Positions 33,869 through 42,144 of a DNA stretch of 47,652 nt are shown in pieces. Source of the DNA: JBCBKP01 sp038521625 (GTDB lineage Bacteria; Planctomycetota; Phycisphaerae; Phycisphaerales; UBA1924); NCBI GenBank assembly GCA_038521625.1, contig JBCBKP010000025.1, positions 1-47,652 on the forward strand. Reading direction: 5' to 3'. Each line of letters starts with the position of its first letter. Position 1 is the first letter of the stretch. Below the pieces are notes generated by a model. The model worked only from the letters and a program-made list of their open reading frames with translations. It was not told the DNA's origin and ran no database searches. A program made the position numbers and the translations under genes.

Positions 33869-35367
33869 GCCATGCCCCTCTCGGCGAGCGCGGGGATGAA
33901 GGACGGCGTGAGACTCTCGACGCGGATCCCGCGTCGCGCGGCCTCGTCGAGCCATCGTTCGACGGTCGCGCAATGCTCGGCGTAGTAGTCGCGGTAGTCG
34001 ATCTCGAAGAAGCCCGGGTGGGCACGCCGGGCGTCGTTCATCCGATCGGGGAGCTGGGCCGTGCGGTCGTGCGACCAGAAGTATTCGTTCTGATCGATCG
34101 GTCGCCCGTCGCAGCCGACCACGCCGATCCATCGCGAGATCGTTGCCGCGATCGGCAGCAGCAGCATGGTCAGGATGTTCGTTGTCTCGGAGGTTGCGAA
34201 GCGCTCAGTCAGATCGAGACGCGGCACGGCGCCGCTCATGGTCGGGACGCCGATCAGGCGCCCGGCCACATCGTCCGGCAGATGGTGCGAGAGAACACGG
34301 AAGTCTCTCATGGGGATCGCGATCCAGCAGCCGTGCGCCCGAACGCTGCGGACGAGATGATCCCGAAACTCGGCCGCGTAGCTCGATGGCCCCATGTGGA
34401 AGACAGGATCGGCGAACGCCACGAGCGCGGGGCGCAGGCGCGCCATGAGTTCGTCGTCGGCCACGATCGAGTTGCAGACGAGGCACACGCCGTCGTCGAA
34501 GTGCATCTCGCGGGCGCGAGCCAGGCTCGGGCCCGTCCCGAACACGTACGTGCGGTCGGCTCGTGACTCGGAGACGAACCGAGCGAACCGCTTCTTGCTC
34601 AGCTCGTACGCGGCAGGGTCGCCGCCCATGACCCGATTGGCGAGCGAGCCGAACGCCATCGAGGAGTACCGCCGCGAGATCGGATCGACGCTCACGACCG
34701 CGCGCCCAGGCCGTGCCAGTCCACGCGCGTCGTCGCGGTCATTCCAGATGAGGACGAGATCGGGATCGAGGTCATCGAGTGACTCGGGGTCGACGAAGCG
34801 GATCCGATCGTCGAGCGGCGACCCGCTCGGGCGAATCAGGTACGAGGGGACGGAATCGGCTTTGATCGGCGATGCATCGCTCGGGGCGGTCAGGCCAACT
34901 TGAGGGACGAAGACGCTCTCGATGCCTCTCGCCGCGGGGGCGAGGTACCAGGCGAGCCGTGCGGCCAGGTCTCCCCACTCCGTCGGCGTCGTGACCGGGG
35001 GCCAAACCGCGATTTGTTGTGGCACGTCGCCGGCGTCGTTCGGGCCATAGAGGCGGATGACCTCGACGCCCGCCCCGCGGAGCCCCGCGCAGCGCTCCCA
35101 AATCGCGGTCTCCGCCGAGTCCGAAGAGATGATCACCGCGTCCACATCTCGGGCCTCTTCCGGGCTGATCACCGGGAAGTTCCACATCCGCGAGCCGATG
35201 CGCATGGGGTCGTCGTCGACGATGCCGACGATCTCGAGCGGTGGCTCGCATAGGGCCGGGCCCATGCGCCTCGTGTGCGCCCCGGCGCCGTAGATCGCGA
35301 CCCGCCGCTCGCCACGCCGGGCGCAACCTCTGAGCGCCCGCTCCATCAAGAAGTGCTCTGCGTCCAT
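33856..35367 (-). CDS. Rossmann-DUF115 protein, candidate nonulosonate transferase
   Basis: A 503-residue two-part protein. The N-terminal ~110 residues read as a Rossmann unit (V-A-I-Y-G-A-G-A-H-T then V-G-I-V-D-D-D-P), like sugar-acyltransferase partner domains. After a spacer, residues ~275-420 contain T-Y-V-F-G-T-G-P-S-L-A-R, C-N-S-I-V and A-F-A-D-P-V-F-H, the pattern of DUF115/MAF proteins and of GT42 sialyltransferases. The neighbours make and activate sialic-acid-like sugars, so a transferase role fits. ATG 35367 is preferred to the longer frame. It is the first gene of the three-gene minus-strand operon, divergent from a glycosyltransferase gene. Confidence 0.7.
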   Translation of the reverse strand: MDAEHFLMERALRGCARRGERRVAIYGAGAHTRRMGPALCEPPLEIVGIVDDDPMRIGSRMWNFPVISPEEARDVDAVIISSDSAETAIWERCAGLRGAGVEVIRLYGPNDAGDVPQQIAVWPPVTTPTEWGDLAARLAWYLAPAARGIESVFVPQVGLTAPSDASPIKADSVPSYLIRPSGSPLDDRIRFVDPESLDDLDPDLVLIWNDRDDARGLARPGRAVVSVDPISRRYSSMAFGSLANRVMGGDPAAYELSKKRFARFVSESRADRTYVFGTGPSLARAREMHFDDGVCLVCNSIVADDELMARLRPALVAFADPVFHMGPSSYAAEFRDHLVRSVRAHGCWIAIPMRDFRVLSHHLPDDVAGRLIGVPTMSGAVPRLDLTERFATSETTNILTMLLLPIAATISRWIGVVGCDGRPIDQNEYFWSHDRTAQLPDRMNDARRAHPGFFEIDYRDYYAEHCATVERWLDEAARRGIRVESLTPSFIPALAERGMACAG

Positions 35368-35458
35368 GTCGGTTGGTGCTCGTGATCGGCCTCTCTGTCG
35401 CCGGGGCGTCACATCGGCCCTTAGGAGAATCACCCATCACTAAACGAGGGAGGGCACC

Positions 35459-36886
35459 ATGAGCCCGGAACTCGCGACTCGAATTCGAGCGAGTGCGGCC
35501 CGGGCGGCCGATCGCGCCGCTATGAAGCTGTTGGTTGTGTCGCACTACTCCGAGCCGCTCAAGGCGGTGCTCCCCGTGATCGAGGGGGCGATCTCCCGCG
35601 GGCATCACGTCGATGTCGCGCACCTCGAGCGCGTCGCCGACGATCGCGCTCGGAGCGCCGCCGTGATCGAGGGGGTCCCGGTCCGAAGCGAGTTCGTGCC
35701 GCTGGAGCCTCTCATCGAGGAATCGATGGGGCGGGTCGCCGGACCGGCTCGCGCCGTCGCGGTCAACCAGGCCGAGAGCGCCCGCGTTCGCGATCTCCTG
35801 GACCGATCGCGGCCGGACGCGGTCGTGCTGCTCAACGAGCACATGGGCCACTGCCGCTGGCTGATCCACGAGGCGAATCGGCGCGGCGTGCTCACCTGCT
35901 TCTTCCAATGGGGCATCGGGAACGCCAGCACCCGCCACACGCTCGAGATGGCGGCCAGAAAGAAGCTCGGACCCGACTTCGCGCAGGCTGCGGAGTCGTC
36001 GCCGGCCCAGCTTGCCGCTTGGCTCAGCGCGCGATCCCGCGCGAAGGGGCCGTCGCTCATCGGTGTCCTTGATGAGCATGCCGCCCCGCCCCCGGTCCCG
36101 GCGCCGTACTGGGGGTGCGGGAATGCCCGAATCGCGGCCGTGATGGGGCGCGGTTCTGAAGATACGTTCACGGCGCTCGGAGGCGCTCCCGGTCGCTGCC
36201 GCGTGGTCGGGAGCACGGTCTACGAACCGCTCGTGCGAAGGCGAGACGAGATCGATCGATCTCCGGAGGCACTCCGGCATGCTCGAGTCGGCCTCGGACT
36301 GCCCGAGGGCGGTCCGCTCGTTCTCTGGGCGACGAACGACCAGCAGACGTATTGGGATCGAGCGCACGCTCGCGGCGCGATGTGCGAAGCATGGCTGGCC
36401 GCTCGGGATGCGGTGCTATCCGCGGATCCGCGGGCGAACATCCTGCTGAAGATCCACCCGAAGGAGTCGCCCGAACAGTACCGCTCGGTCTGGGAGGGCC
36501 AGCCCCGCGTGCGTGTCATGCACGACGCGGACGTCTGGCGGCTACTCGAGAGCGTCGATGTATGCCTCACACGCTTCAGCTCGGTCGCGTTCTCCGCCGT
36601 TTGCCTCGGAGTCCCCGCGGTCACCATGAACTTCCCGCCGGTGCCGGGAGGGACGCTATTCGAAGACATCGGCGGCACGTTGCACGCCAACGCGCCGGCG
36701 GAGCTGCGTGAGAACATCCGGATGGCGCTCTCGGCCGGACACGCGCACGACCTGCGTCGGAGAGCCGACAGGCTGATCGAGCGATTCCTCGACATCGCCG
36801 AACAGAGCCCGGCGGATCGGACGCTGAGAATGCTCGAAGTCGAGTTTGCGACGATGTCACCACCGCCGATCGTGCAGCGAACCTGA
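35459..36886 (+). CDS. Glycosyltransferase-like protein (GT-B fold)
   Basis: A 475-residue protein with a two-domain GT-B layout like UDP-GlcNAc 2-epimerases and capsule-type transferases. The first half has K-L-L-V-V-S-H-Y-S-E-P-L; the second half has I-L-L-K-I-H-P-K-E-S and a final R-F-S-S-V-A-F-S-A-V-C-L-G-V-P-A-V, the donor-binding region. ATG 35459 has a strong gagggaggg ribosome site 6-8 bases upstream; ATG 35522 (M-K-L-L-V-V-S-H) is the domain start and a fallback. The donor and acceptor sugars are unknown. Confidence 0.78.
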   Translation: MSPELATRIRASAARAADRAAMKLLVVSHYSEPLKAVLPVIEGAISRGHHVDVAHLERVADDRARSAAVIEGVPVRSEFVPLEPLIEESMGRVAGPARAVAVNQAESARVRDLLDRSRPDAVVLLNEHMGHCRWLIHEANRRGVLTCFFQWGIGNASTRHTLEMAARKKLGPDFAQAAESSPAQLAAWLSARSRAKGPSLIGVLDEHAAPPPVPAPYWGCGNARIAAVMGRGSEDTFTALGGAPGRCRVVGSTVYEPLVRRRDEIDRSPEALRHARVGLGLPEGGPLVLWATNDQQTYWDRAHARGAMCEAWLAARDAVLSADPRANILLKIHPKESPEQYRSVWEGQPRVRVMHDADVWRLLESVDVCLTRFSSVAFSAVCLGVPAVTMNFPPVPGGTLFEDIGGTLHANAPAELRENIRMALSAGHAHDLRRRADRLIERFLDIAEQSPADRTLRMLEVEFATMSPPPIVQRT

Positions 36887-37199
36887 CGTCTACGAGGCCG
36901 GACTTCGTCGCGAATGCCTTCGGTTCCTCCGGCCTGAGTCGAGCTACGAACCGGCGATCGTGCACACGAAACTCGGTTGCCCCAGCTCGCACCGCTTCGG
37001 CGCGATGCCGAATGCGTTCGGTGTGAACGCGCTCACGCATAGGGTTCCGCACCCGCGCGGCGGTTAACATCACCGAGAGTCCGGCGGCGTGCTGTGAAGG
37101 AGTTGATGCCGGGCTCGCGGGTGAGGAATCCGAAGGTTGCGCAATCGGCATCGAGCCGGCGTCAGAACATCTCTGTCTAGAAGAGTAAGGGACATCGAA
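36887..37199. other. Intergenic region
   Basis: 313 bases without a convincing gene. The start holds the candidate hairpin at 36895-36935; the end has agtaaggga before the next gene's ATG, a likely ribosome site. No clear promoter is visible. Confidence 0.5.
36895..36935. terminator. Candidate hairpin after glycosyltransferase gene
   Basis: AGGCCGGA (36895-36902) and TCCGGCCT (36928-36935) form perfect 8-bp arms with a 25-base loop, 9 bases past the stop codon. There is no T-run, so it is a weak terminator candidate. Confidence 0.3.
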
Positions 37200-37997
37200 A
37201 TGGTGAAGCAGGCAATTGCGACGATCGGAATGGTTTCGGGCGTTGCGGCGGCACAGCTCCCATCAGGGGCGCCACAGCTCGCCGGTGAGGTGGTCAGTCA
37301 GTCGTTCGCGGTGGCCGGGCCTGACCACATTCTCGCCGTCAGCGCGACAAGCCTGGCCGGCCAGACGGCAAAGTATGACAGTAACGGTGATGGCATCTTC
37401 GAGATCCAGCGGACGATCGGTACGGCGACCGCGTTGGGGAACTCCAACATGTCGTTGTATGAGCTGGGGGCAGGCACCGCGCTGCCGCCGAACGTATTCT
37501 TCTACTCAAAGGAGGATGCGGTCGGGGAGCCGATCTACTCCGCGTCCTACAACGGCAGCGGTGTCTTCTCGACCGGATCTGGAACCGTGTCGATCTACGA
37601 CGACAACGATCCGTACAACCTCACAGTTGTCTCCACGAGCGTCGGCGGAGTCGGTGCACCGTGGTTGATCTTCGATCCATTCCGTCCAGTCGGAGAGCAG
37701 TGGCGACTTGTCGGAGTTGTCGAGCAGATCTCAACGGACACGCGAGCGGTTGCGCTCAGCCGATACCGCACGGCGATCAGATCGGCGATCGATCCCTGTG
37801 GCTACATCGGCACGCTGGCCGCACCGACCAATGTCGTGAGTCAGGCCGACGTGCAGGAGTTTGTTCATCTCTATATGGCGCCCAACCTCTCGGAGGCCGA
37901 TGCGGTCGACTTCGCGCAGCCGTTCTCGATTCTGAGTCAGTCCGACGCGAATGCATTTGCCGCGATCTACCTTGATTGCACGGGCGGCGCTCCCTGA
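37200..37997 (+). CDS. Exported protein with dockerin-like C-terminus
   Basis: A 265-residue exported protein: signal peptide M-V-K-Q-A-I-A-T-I-G-M-V-S-G-V-A-A-A-Q. The middle (L-A-G-E-V-V-S-Q-S-F-A-V-A, D-S-N-G-D-G-I-F-E-I) is a beta-rich region I cannot assign. The C-terminal ~60 residues hold two related helices, S-Q-A-D-V-Q-E-F-V and S-Q-S-D-A-N-A-F-A, and end with a Cys-rich tail, like a degenerate dockerin without obvious calcium loops. ATG 37200 is chosen because the signal peptide starts there. It interrupts the glycan locus and has less extreme GC than its neighbours. Confidence 0.7.
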   Translation: MVKQAIATIGMVSGVAAAQLPSGAPQLAGEVVSQSFAVAGPDHILAVSATSLAGQTAKYDSNGDGIFEIQRTIGTATALGNSNMSLYELGAGTALPPNVFFYSKEDAVGEPIYSASYNGSGVFSTGSGTVSIYDDNDPYNLTVVSTSVGGVGAPWLIFDPFRPVGEQWRLVGVVEQISTDTRAVALSRYRTAIRSAIDPCGYIGTLAAPTNVVSQADVQEFVHLYMAPNLSEADAVDFAQPFSILSQSDANAFAAIYLDCTGGAP

Positions 37998-38136
37998 CCC
38001 GAGCGGGCGACTCCCGGACGCGCAAGATCCGCGCCCGCGGTGATCGGCGCGAGCCCGAGCCCGGGCCAAGATCCTCAGAACGCACACCCGCTCCGCGGCC
38101 TCGTGAGATTGCGCAACGGGCGGCGGGGCGGGTGTC

Positions 38137-38484
38137 GTGGACCGAGCGGCGTGCCTCGACACAGCGATGCTCGACCGGATCCGGAATCCCGGTCTCCATG
38201 CCGGCCGGCGGGCCAGCTTCCGGCGTGAAGTGCTGGGTTGTGCGGACGGGCAGGCCTCGCGCCGCGTCGCCGAACTGATCGAGGCTTTCGCCCGCGGAGA
38301 GCTCCCGGCGGCATGCCGAACCCCCGATCTTGATCGGAGCGGGCTACCGGCTCGTACTGTGTCGACCGCCGCTCGCTCAGGAGCGCCTGAGATGAACGAG
38401 CCCGACCCTCCGGTGATCGTAATCCCGCAGTCTTTGCGCACCAGATCCGCGCCGGAGAACCGAACGTCGTCGGGCGCCCCCTGA
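38137..38484 (+). pseudogene. Possible remnant of a glycosyltransferase C-terminus
   Basis: The frame reads L-D-R-I-R-N-P-G-L-H ... A-D-G-Q-A-S-R-R-V-A-E-L-I-E-A-F. This resembles the C-terminus of the glycosyltransferase at 46135-47610 (E-D-P-T-L ... D-G-R-A-G-E-R-I-V-D). The upstream two-thirds of such a protein is absent. Codons over the first ~60 positions are GC3-rich. Low confidence. Confidence 0.3.
38385..38480 (-). pseudogene. Possible glycosyltransferase donor-site fragment
   Basis: On the minus strand D-D-V-R-F-S-G-A-D-L-V-R-K-D-C-G-I-T-I-T-G-G-S-G-S-like sequence resembles the donor-binding region of GT-B transferases (an I-x-x-A-x-x-x-x-T-x-x-G-T-x-G pattern). It lies opposite to the other fragment, so it could come from an inverted or rearranged gene, or be coincidence. 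Confidence 0.2.
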
Positions 38485-38552
38485 TCGGGGCGAGGCTGCG
38501 CCGCGAACTCGAATCTCGACGGCGTGTCACGGCCGCGCCGATACGCGGATCG

Positions 38553-39326
38553 ATGGACGAGTCGCACGCCAGCTCGCGGTCGGGCCCGAGGATCGTGGCG
38601 GTCATCCCCGCCCGCATGGGGTCGAGCCGATTCCCCGGCAAGCCGCTCGCGCCGCTCCTCGGTCGGCCGATGATCCAGCACGTATACGAGCGGGCGGCAT
38701 CATGCGGCGTCCTCGATGAGGTCGTGCTCGCGACCTGCGATGACGAGATCGCGCGGGCTGCGGCGAGCTTCGGTGCGCCCGTCGTCATGACGTCGTCATC
38801 CCACGAGCGTGCGTCGGATCGAACGGCCGAGGCGGCCGAATCGCTGACGGCCGAGATCGTCGTCATGATCCAGGGTGATGAGCCGATGATCCGGCCGGAC
38901 CTGATCGAGGCGGCGGTCCGACCGATGCTCGACAGCGCGGAGATCGGATGCGTGAATCTGCTCGCGGAGATCTCGGACGAGGCCGAGTTTTGCGACCCGA
39001 ACACGATCAAGGTCGTCTGCGATGCCCGAGGCGACGCGATGATGATGTCCCGCGAGCCGATCCCGACCGCACGCGGCCTCGGGTTCGGTTCGATCCCGGC
39101 GTTCAAGCAGGTGTGCGTGATCCCGTTCCGCGATGATGCTCTCCGGCTGTTCGCCTCTCTCGGTCCGACCCCTCTCGAGCGCGCAGAGTCGATCGACATG
39201 CTCCGCTTCATCGAACACGGGCACCGCGTCCGGATGGTCCCCGTCGAGTCCGGCATGCACGCGGTCGACACTCCCGAGGATCTGCGCCTTGTCGAGCGAC
39301 TGCTCGCCGCTCAAGCCGCTGCCTGA
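38553..39326 (+). CDS. kdsB: 3-deoxy-manno-octulosonate cytidylyltransferase (KdsB-like)
   Basis: A 257-residue CMP-KDO synthetase-type enzyme that would form CMP-KDO from CTP and KDO for lipopolysaccharide core. Motif A-V-I-P-A-R-M-G-S-S-R-F-P-G-K-P-L at the N-terminus, A-T-C-D-D-E-I, the H-E-R-A-S-D-R-T-A-E stretch (usually H-x-S-G-T-D-R) and I-Q-G-D-E-P-M fit the KdsB branch. The altered H-x-S-G-T-D-R motif leaves room for another 3-deoxy-sugar. It opens a long overlapping operon of glycan genes. Confidence 0.85.
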   Translation: MDESHASSRSGPRIVAVIPARMGSSRFPGKPLAPLLGRPMIQHVYERAASCGVLDEVVLATCDDEIARAAASFGAPVVMTSSSHERASDRTAEAAESLTAEIVVMIQGDEPMIRPDLIEAAVRPMLDSAEIGCVNLLAEISDEAEFCDPNTIKVVCDARGDAMMMSREPIPTARGLGFGSIPAFKQVCVIPFRDDALRLFASLGPTPLERAESIDMLRFIEHGHRVRMVPVESGMHAVDTPEDLRLVERLLAAQAAA

Positions 39327-39335
39327 GCCGTTGAT

Positions 39336-40331
39336 ATGAAAGAACAGGACATCCGGCCGCGGGCTCTGTTCGACCGCTATCTCGCGCTCGCCGAGGAGGA
39401 TATCGAGCGGTTCTTCCGCGACATGTCGGAGTTCGTGACAACCGCATGCCCGGCCTGCGGTGAGTCGCTGTATCGGCACGAGTTCGAGAAGAGGGGTTTC
39501 CAGTACACGTCGTGCAAGGGATGCGGGTCGCTCTACCTTAATCCGCGTCCGCGCCCGGTTCTGATCGATCGGTACTATCGCGAATCCGAGGCCGCCCGCT
39601 TCTGGTCGACAGAGTTCTATCCGGCCACCGCGGAGAGCCGCAGGGAGCGCATCTTCAGACCGCGCGCCGAGCTCGCACGGGAATGGGGCGGCCGCCTCGG
39701 TCTGGGCGGGACGGTGCTCGATGTCGGGCCCGGGTACGGACTGTTCCTGGATGAGATCTCCGGCGGCGGGCCGTTCGAACGCGCGATCGGTGTGGAACCG
39801 GGCGGACCGCTCGCGACCGAGTGCCGTGCGCGCGGCCACGAGGTGATCGAGGCCACGATCGAGGGGCTGAACGGCACACGCCTCGACGCGGACCTCGCGG
39901 TGAACTTCGAGGTGCTCGAGCACGTCGCGGAGCCGAAGCTCTTTCTCGAAGCAATCCGGCGGCAGCTGCGGCCCGGCGGAGTCCTGATCCTGACGACGCT
40001 GACGTGCTCGGGGTTCGATATCCAAGTGCTCTGGCAAGACTCGAAGTCGGTGCATCCGCCGCACCACATCAACCTGATCTCGATCGAAGGCATGCGGGCC
40101 CTCTTCGACCGATCTGGCTTCGAGATCCTTGAGCTCTCCACGCCCGGCCGGCTCGATGTCTCGATCGTCGAGAACGCGATCGCGGAGGACCAGGGCCTGT
40201 CCGTATCGCGCTTCGCCCGCAGGCTGCTCAGGTCTTGCGATGAGACGAAGGCGGCGTTCCAGAGCTTCCTGGCCGAGAACGAGCTGAGCAGTCACATCCG
40301 AGTCGTCGCCCGCCGGCGGGAGGACGTGTGA
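39336..40331 (+). CDS. Class I SAM-dependent methyltransferase with zinc ribbon
   Basis: A 331-residue methyltransferase. Residues ~35-65 hold C-P-A-C and C-K-G-C (zinc ribbon, as in the glycan C-methyltransferase group), then the SAM motif V-L-D-V-G-P-G-Y-G-L-F-L and the acidic F-E-V-L-E-H-V. N-L-I-S-I-E-G-M-R-A-L-F is a typical late motif. It starts 9 bases after kdsB and its stop overlaps the next gene (GTGA). A nucleotide-sugar or glycan hydroxyl is the expected acceptor. Confidence 0.88.
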   Translation: MKEQDIRPRALFDRYLALAEEDIERFFRDMSEFVTTACPACGESLYRHEFEKRGFQYTSCKGCGSLYLNPRPRPVLIDRYYRESEAARFWSTEFYPATAESRRERIFRPRAELAREWGGRLGLGGTVLDVGPGYGLFLDEISGGGPFERAIGVEPGGPLATECRARGHEVIEATIEGLNGTRLDADLAVNFEVLEHVAEPKLFLEAIRRQLRPGGVLILTTLTCSGFDIQVLWQDSKSVHPPHHINLISIEGMRALFDRSGFEILELSTPGRLDVSIVENAIAEDQGLSVSRFARRLLRSCDETKAAFQSFLAENELSSHIRVVARRREDV

Positions 40332-41338
40332 CACACTTCGACGCGCACACCGCGGTCATCGTCGGGCTCGGCTCTGCCGGGCGTCGGCACCTCCGGAACC
40401 TCCGGACGCTTGGCGTCGAGCGGTTCATTCTCGTCCGGACGGGACGATCGACGCTCGGGGAGGTCGAAGAGGCGCCGCCCGGGACCGTGGCGGTTCGGTC
40501 GGTCGAAGCCGCGATCGAGCGGGGTCCGACGATCGCCGTGATCAGCAACCCGACCTCGATGCACGTCGAGCCGGCGATCGCGGTGGCGGAGGCCGGCTGC
40601 CATCTCCTGATCGAAAAACCGGTCGTGCACAGGCTCGAGGACCTCTCACGTTTGACCGAGGCCGTCGGCCGAGCCGGGGTGACCGCGGCGGTGGGATGCC
40701 AGTTTCGATTCCACCCACTGATCGAACGGCTGCGTTCGCTGATCGGCGGGGAGCGGCTCGGCAGGGTGTACGCCGCGCGAGCCGTCTACCGCGAGCACCT
40801 CCCCGCGTGGCACCCCTGGGAAGACCACCGTCACGGCTACGCCGCGCGCGAGGACCTCGGGGGCGGCTGCATCAGAACGCTCATCCATGCCCCGGACATC
40901 CTCCGCTACCTCTTCGGGCCGATTGAGAGCGCATCCGCGGCCATCGCGCGTTGCCCGTCGCTCGAGACGAGCGTGCCGGACGACGCGGCGTCGCTCACGC
41001 TCGGGTTCGAGGCGGGCGTCACCGCGACCGTTGAGCTCGATCTCGTGACCGCGCCGCCGGAGAACGGCGTGCAGGTGTTCGGTGACCACGGGCGGGCGTC
41101 CATCGATCTCCTGTCCGGACGGCTGGAGTTCATCGACAGGACCGGAGAATCGACGATCGAGTCCGTACCTTCTGGCTTCGAACGCAACGACCTGTTCGTG
41201 GCGCTCGCTCGGAATTTTCTCGAAGCGATCGCCGAGGGTCGAGATCCGAGGACACCGCTCGCGCAGGGCGTCGACGTGCTACGGCCCCTGCTTCACGCTC
41301 GGGATCGCGCCCTCGACCGACTCGTGGCCGCCGCATGA
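40328..41338 (+). CDS. Gfo/Idh/MocA family oxidoreductase
   Basis: A 336-residue NAD(P)-dependent sugar oxidoreductase. The Rossmann loop V-I-V-G-L-G-S-A-G-R-R-H is followed by the family signature E-K-P at residues 96-98, and L-G-G-G-C-I-R-T-L-I-H-A-P-D-I-L in the substrate domain supplies the family's catalytic His. GTG 40328 overlaps the methyltransferase stop; its own stop overlaps the next ATG. Members oxidise or reduce sugar carbons in nonulosonate and amino-sugar pathways. Confidence 0.92.
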   Translation: MTHFDAHTAVIVGLGSAGRRHLRNLRTLGVERFILVRTGRSTLGEVEEAPPGTVAVRSVEAAIERGPTIAVISNPTSMHVEPAIAVAEAGCHLLIEKPVVHRLEDLSRLTEAVGRAGVTAAVGCQFRFHPLIERLRSLIGGERLGRVYAARAVYREHLPAWHPWEDHRHGYAAREDLGGGCIRTLIHAPDILRYLFGPIESASAAIARCPSLETSVPDDAASLTLGFEAGVTATVELDLVTAPPENGVQVFGDHGRASIDLLSGRLEFIDRTGESTIESVPSGFERNDLFVALARNFLEAIAEGRDPRTPLAQGVDVLRPLLHARDRALDRLVAAA

Positions 41339-42144
41339 CAACAGAACTGCGCGAGCAATCCAGCACCGAAGCCGCCTCGGTCTTCGGTCTCGAGGGTCGG
41401 ACTGTCGTCGTGACAGGCGCCGGCGGCCTGCTGGGCTCGGAGTTCTGCCGCCTGCTCGCGACATTGGGGGCCGAGGTCTGGGCGATCGATCTGACCGAGC
41501 CCGAGGAGCGTGACCGTGTCACACCGCTCGCCCTCGACGTGACGCGCGAGGACGAGCTCCGAGATGCCAGATCGCGGATCGGGGGCGTCGACGGGCTCGT
41601 CAACAGCGCCGCGATCGACGCCAAGTTCGACGCCGGCGCCGCCGGGCGGCACACGGTCCGACCGGAGGACTTCCCGGTTGATCTCTGGGAGCGATCGCTC
41701 TCGGTGAATGTCACGGGCACATTCCTCGCCTGCCGCGTGTTCGGCGAGCACATGGCCGAGCGCGGGCGCGGCTCGATCGTCAACATCGGCTCGACCTACG
41801 GTCTCGTCGCTCCCGACCAGAGGCTCTATGACGCCGGCGACGGCTCCCCGCCGGGTCTCAAGCCGCCGGACTATGCGGTGACCAAGGCCGCCGTTATCCA
41901 TCTGACGCGGTACCTGGCTGTCTACTGGGGCGGCCGCGGCGTTCGCGTCAACACGCTGACGCCGGGCGGTGTCCGCAACACGCAGGACCCGGGGTTCGTC
42001 TCTCGATACGCGACCCGGACGCCACTGGGAAGGATGGCCGAACGCCACGAGATCGCGGCACCGCTCGCGTTCCTGCTGAGCGATGCGTCCTCCTACATGA
42101 CGGGCTCCAACCTGGTCGTCGATGGGGGATGGACGGCATGGTGA
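41335..42144 (+). CDS. Short-chain dehydrogenase/reductase
   Basis: A 269-residue classical SDR: cofactor loop T-G-A-G-G-L-L-G (27-34), N-S-A-A-I, and the Tyr-x3-Lys pair Y180/K184. N-T-L-T-P-G-G-V-R-N near the C-terminus and D-A-S-S-Y-M-T-G-S-N-L-V-V-D-G-G-W-T recall, from memory, PtmA-type SDRs next to CMP-nonulosonate synthetases in flagellin-glycosylation loci. Here it also precedes a NeuA-type gene, and the two overlap by a few bases. The substrate is unknown. Confidence 0.9.
   Translation: MTTELREQSSTEAASVFGLEGRTVVVTGAGGLLGSEFCRLLATLGAEVWAIDLTEPEERDRVTPLALDVTREDELRDARSRIGGVDGLVNSAAIDAKFDAGAAGRHTVRPEDFPVDLWERSLSVNVTGTFLACRVFGEHMAERGRGSIVNIGSTYGLVAPDQRLYDAGDGSPPGLKPPDYAVTKAAVIHLTRYLAVYWGGRGVRVNTLTPGGVRNTQDPGFVSRYATRTPLGRMAERHEIAAPLAFLLSDASSYMTGSNLVVDGGWTAW

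Larger units (their letters stand above)
37998..38552. other. Gene-poor region with possible glycosyltransferase remnants
   Basis: 555 bases without an intact gene. It carries two protein-like fragments on opposite strands (listed separately) and a small inverted repeat, CTCAGG-AGCG-CCTGAG at 38376-38391. Confidence 0.5.

Noticed and set aside
38075..39271. Open frame of 398 codons on the minus strand
   Set aside because: Antisense to kdsB, Ser/Arg-rich, no domain; shadow.
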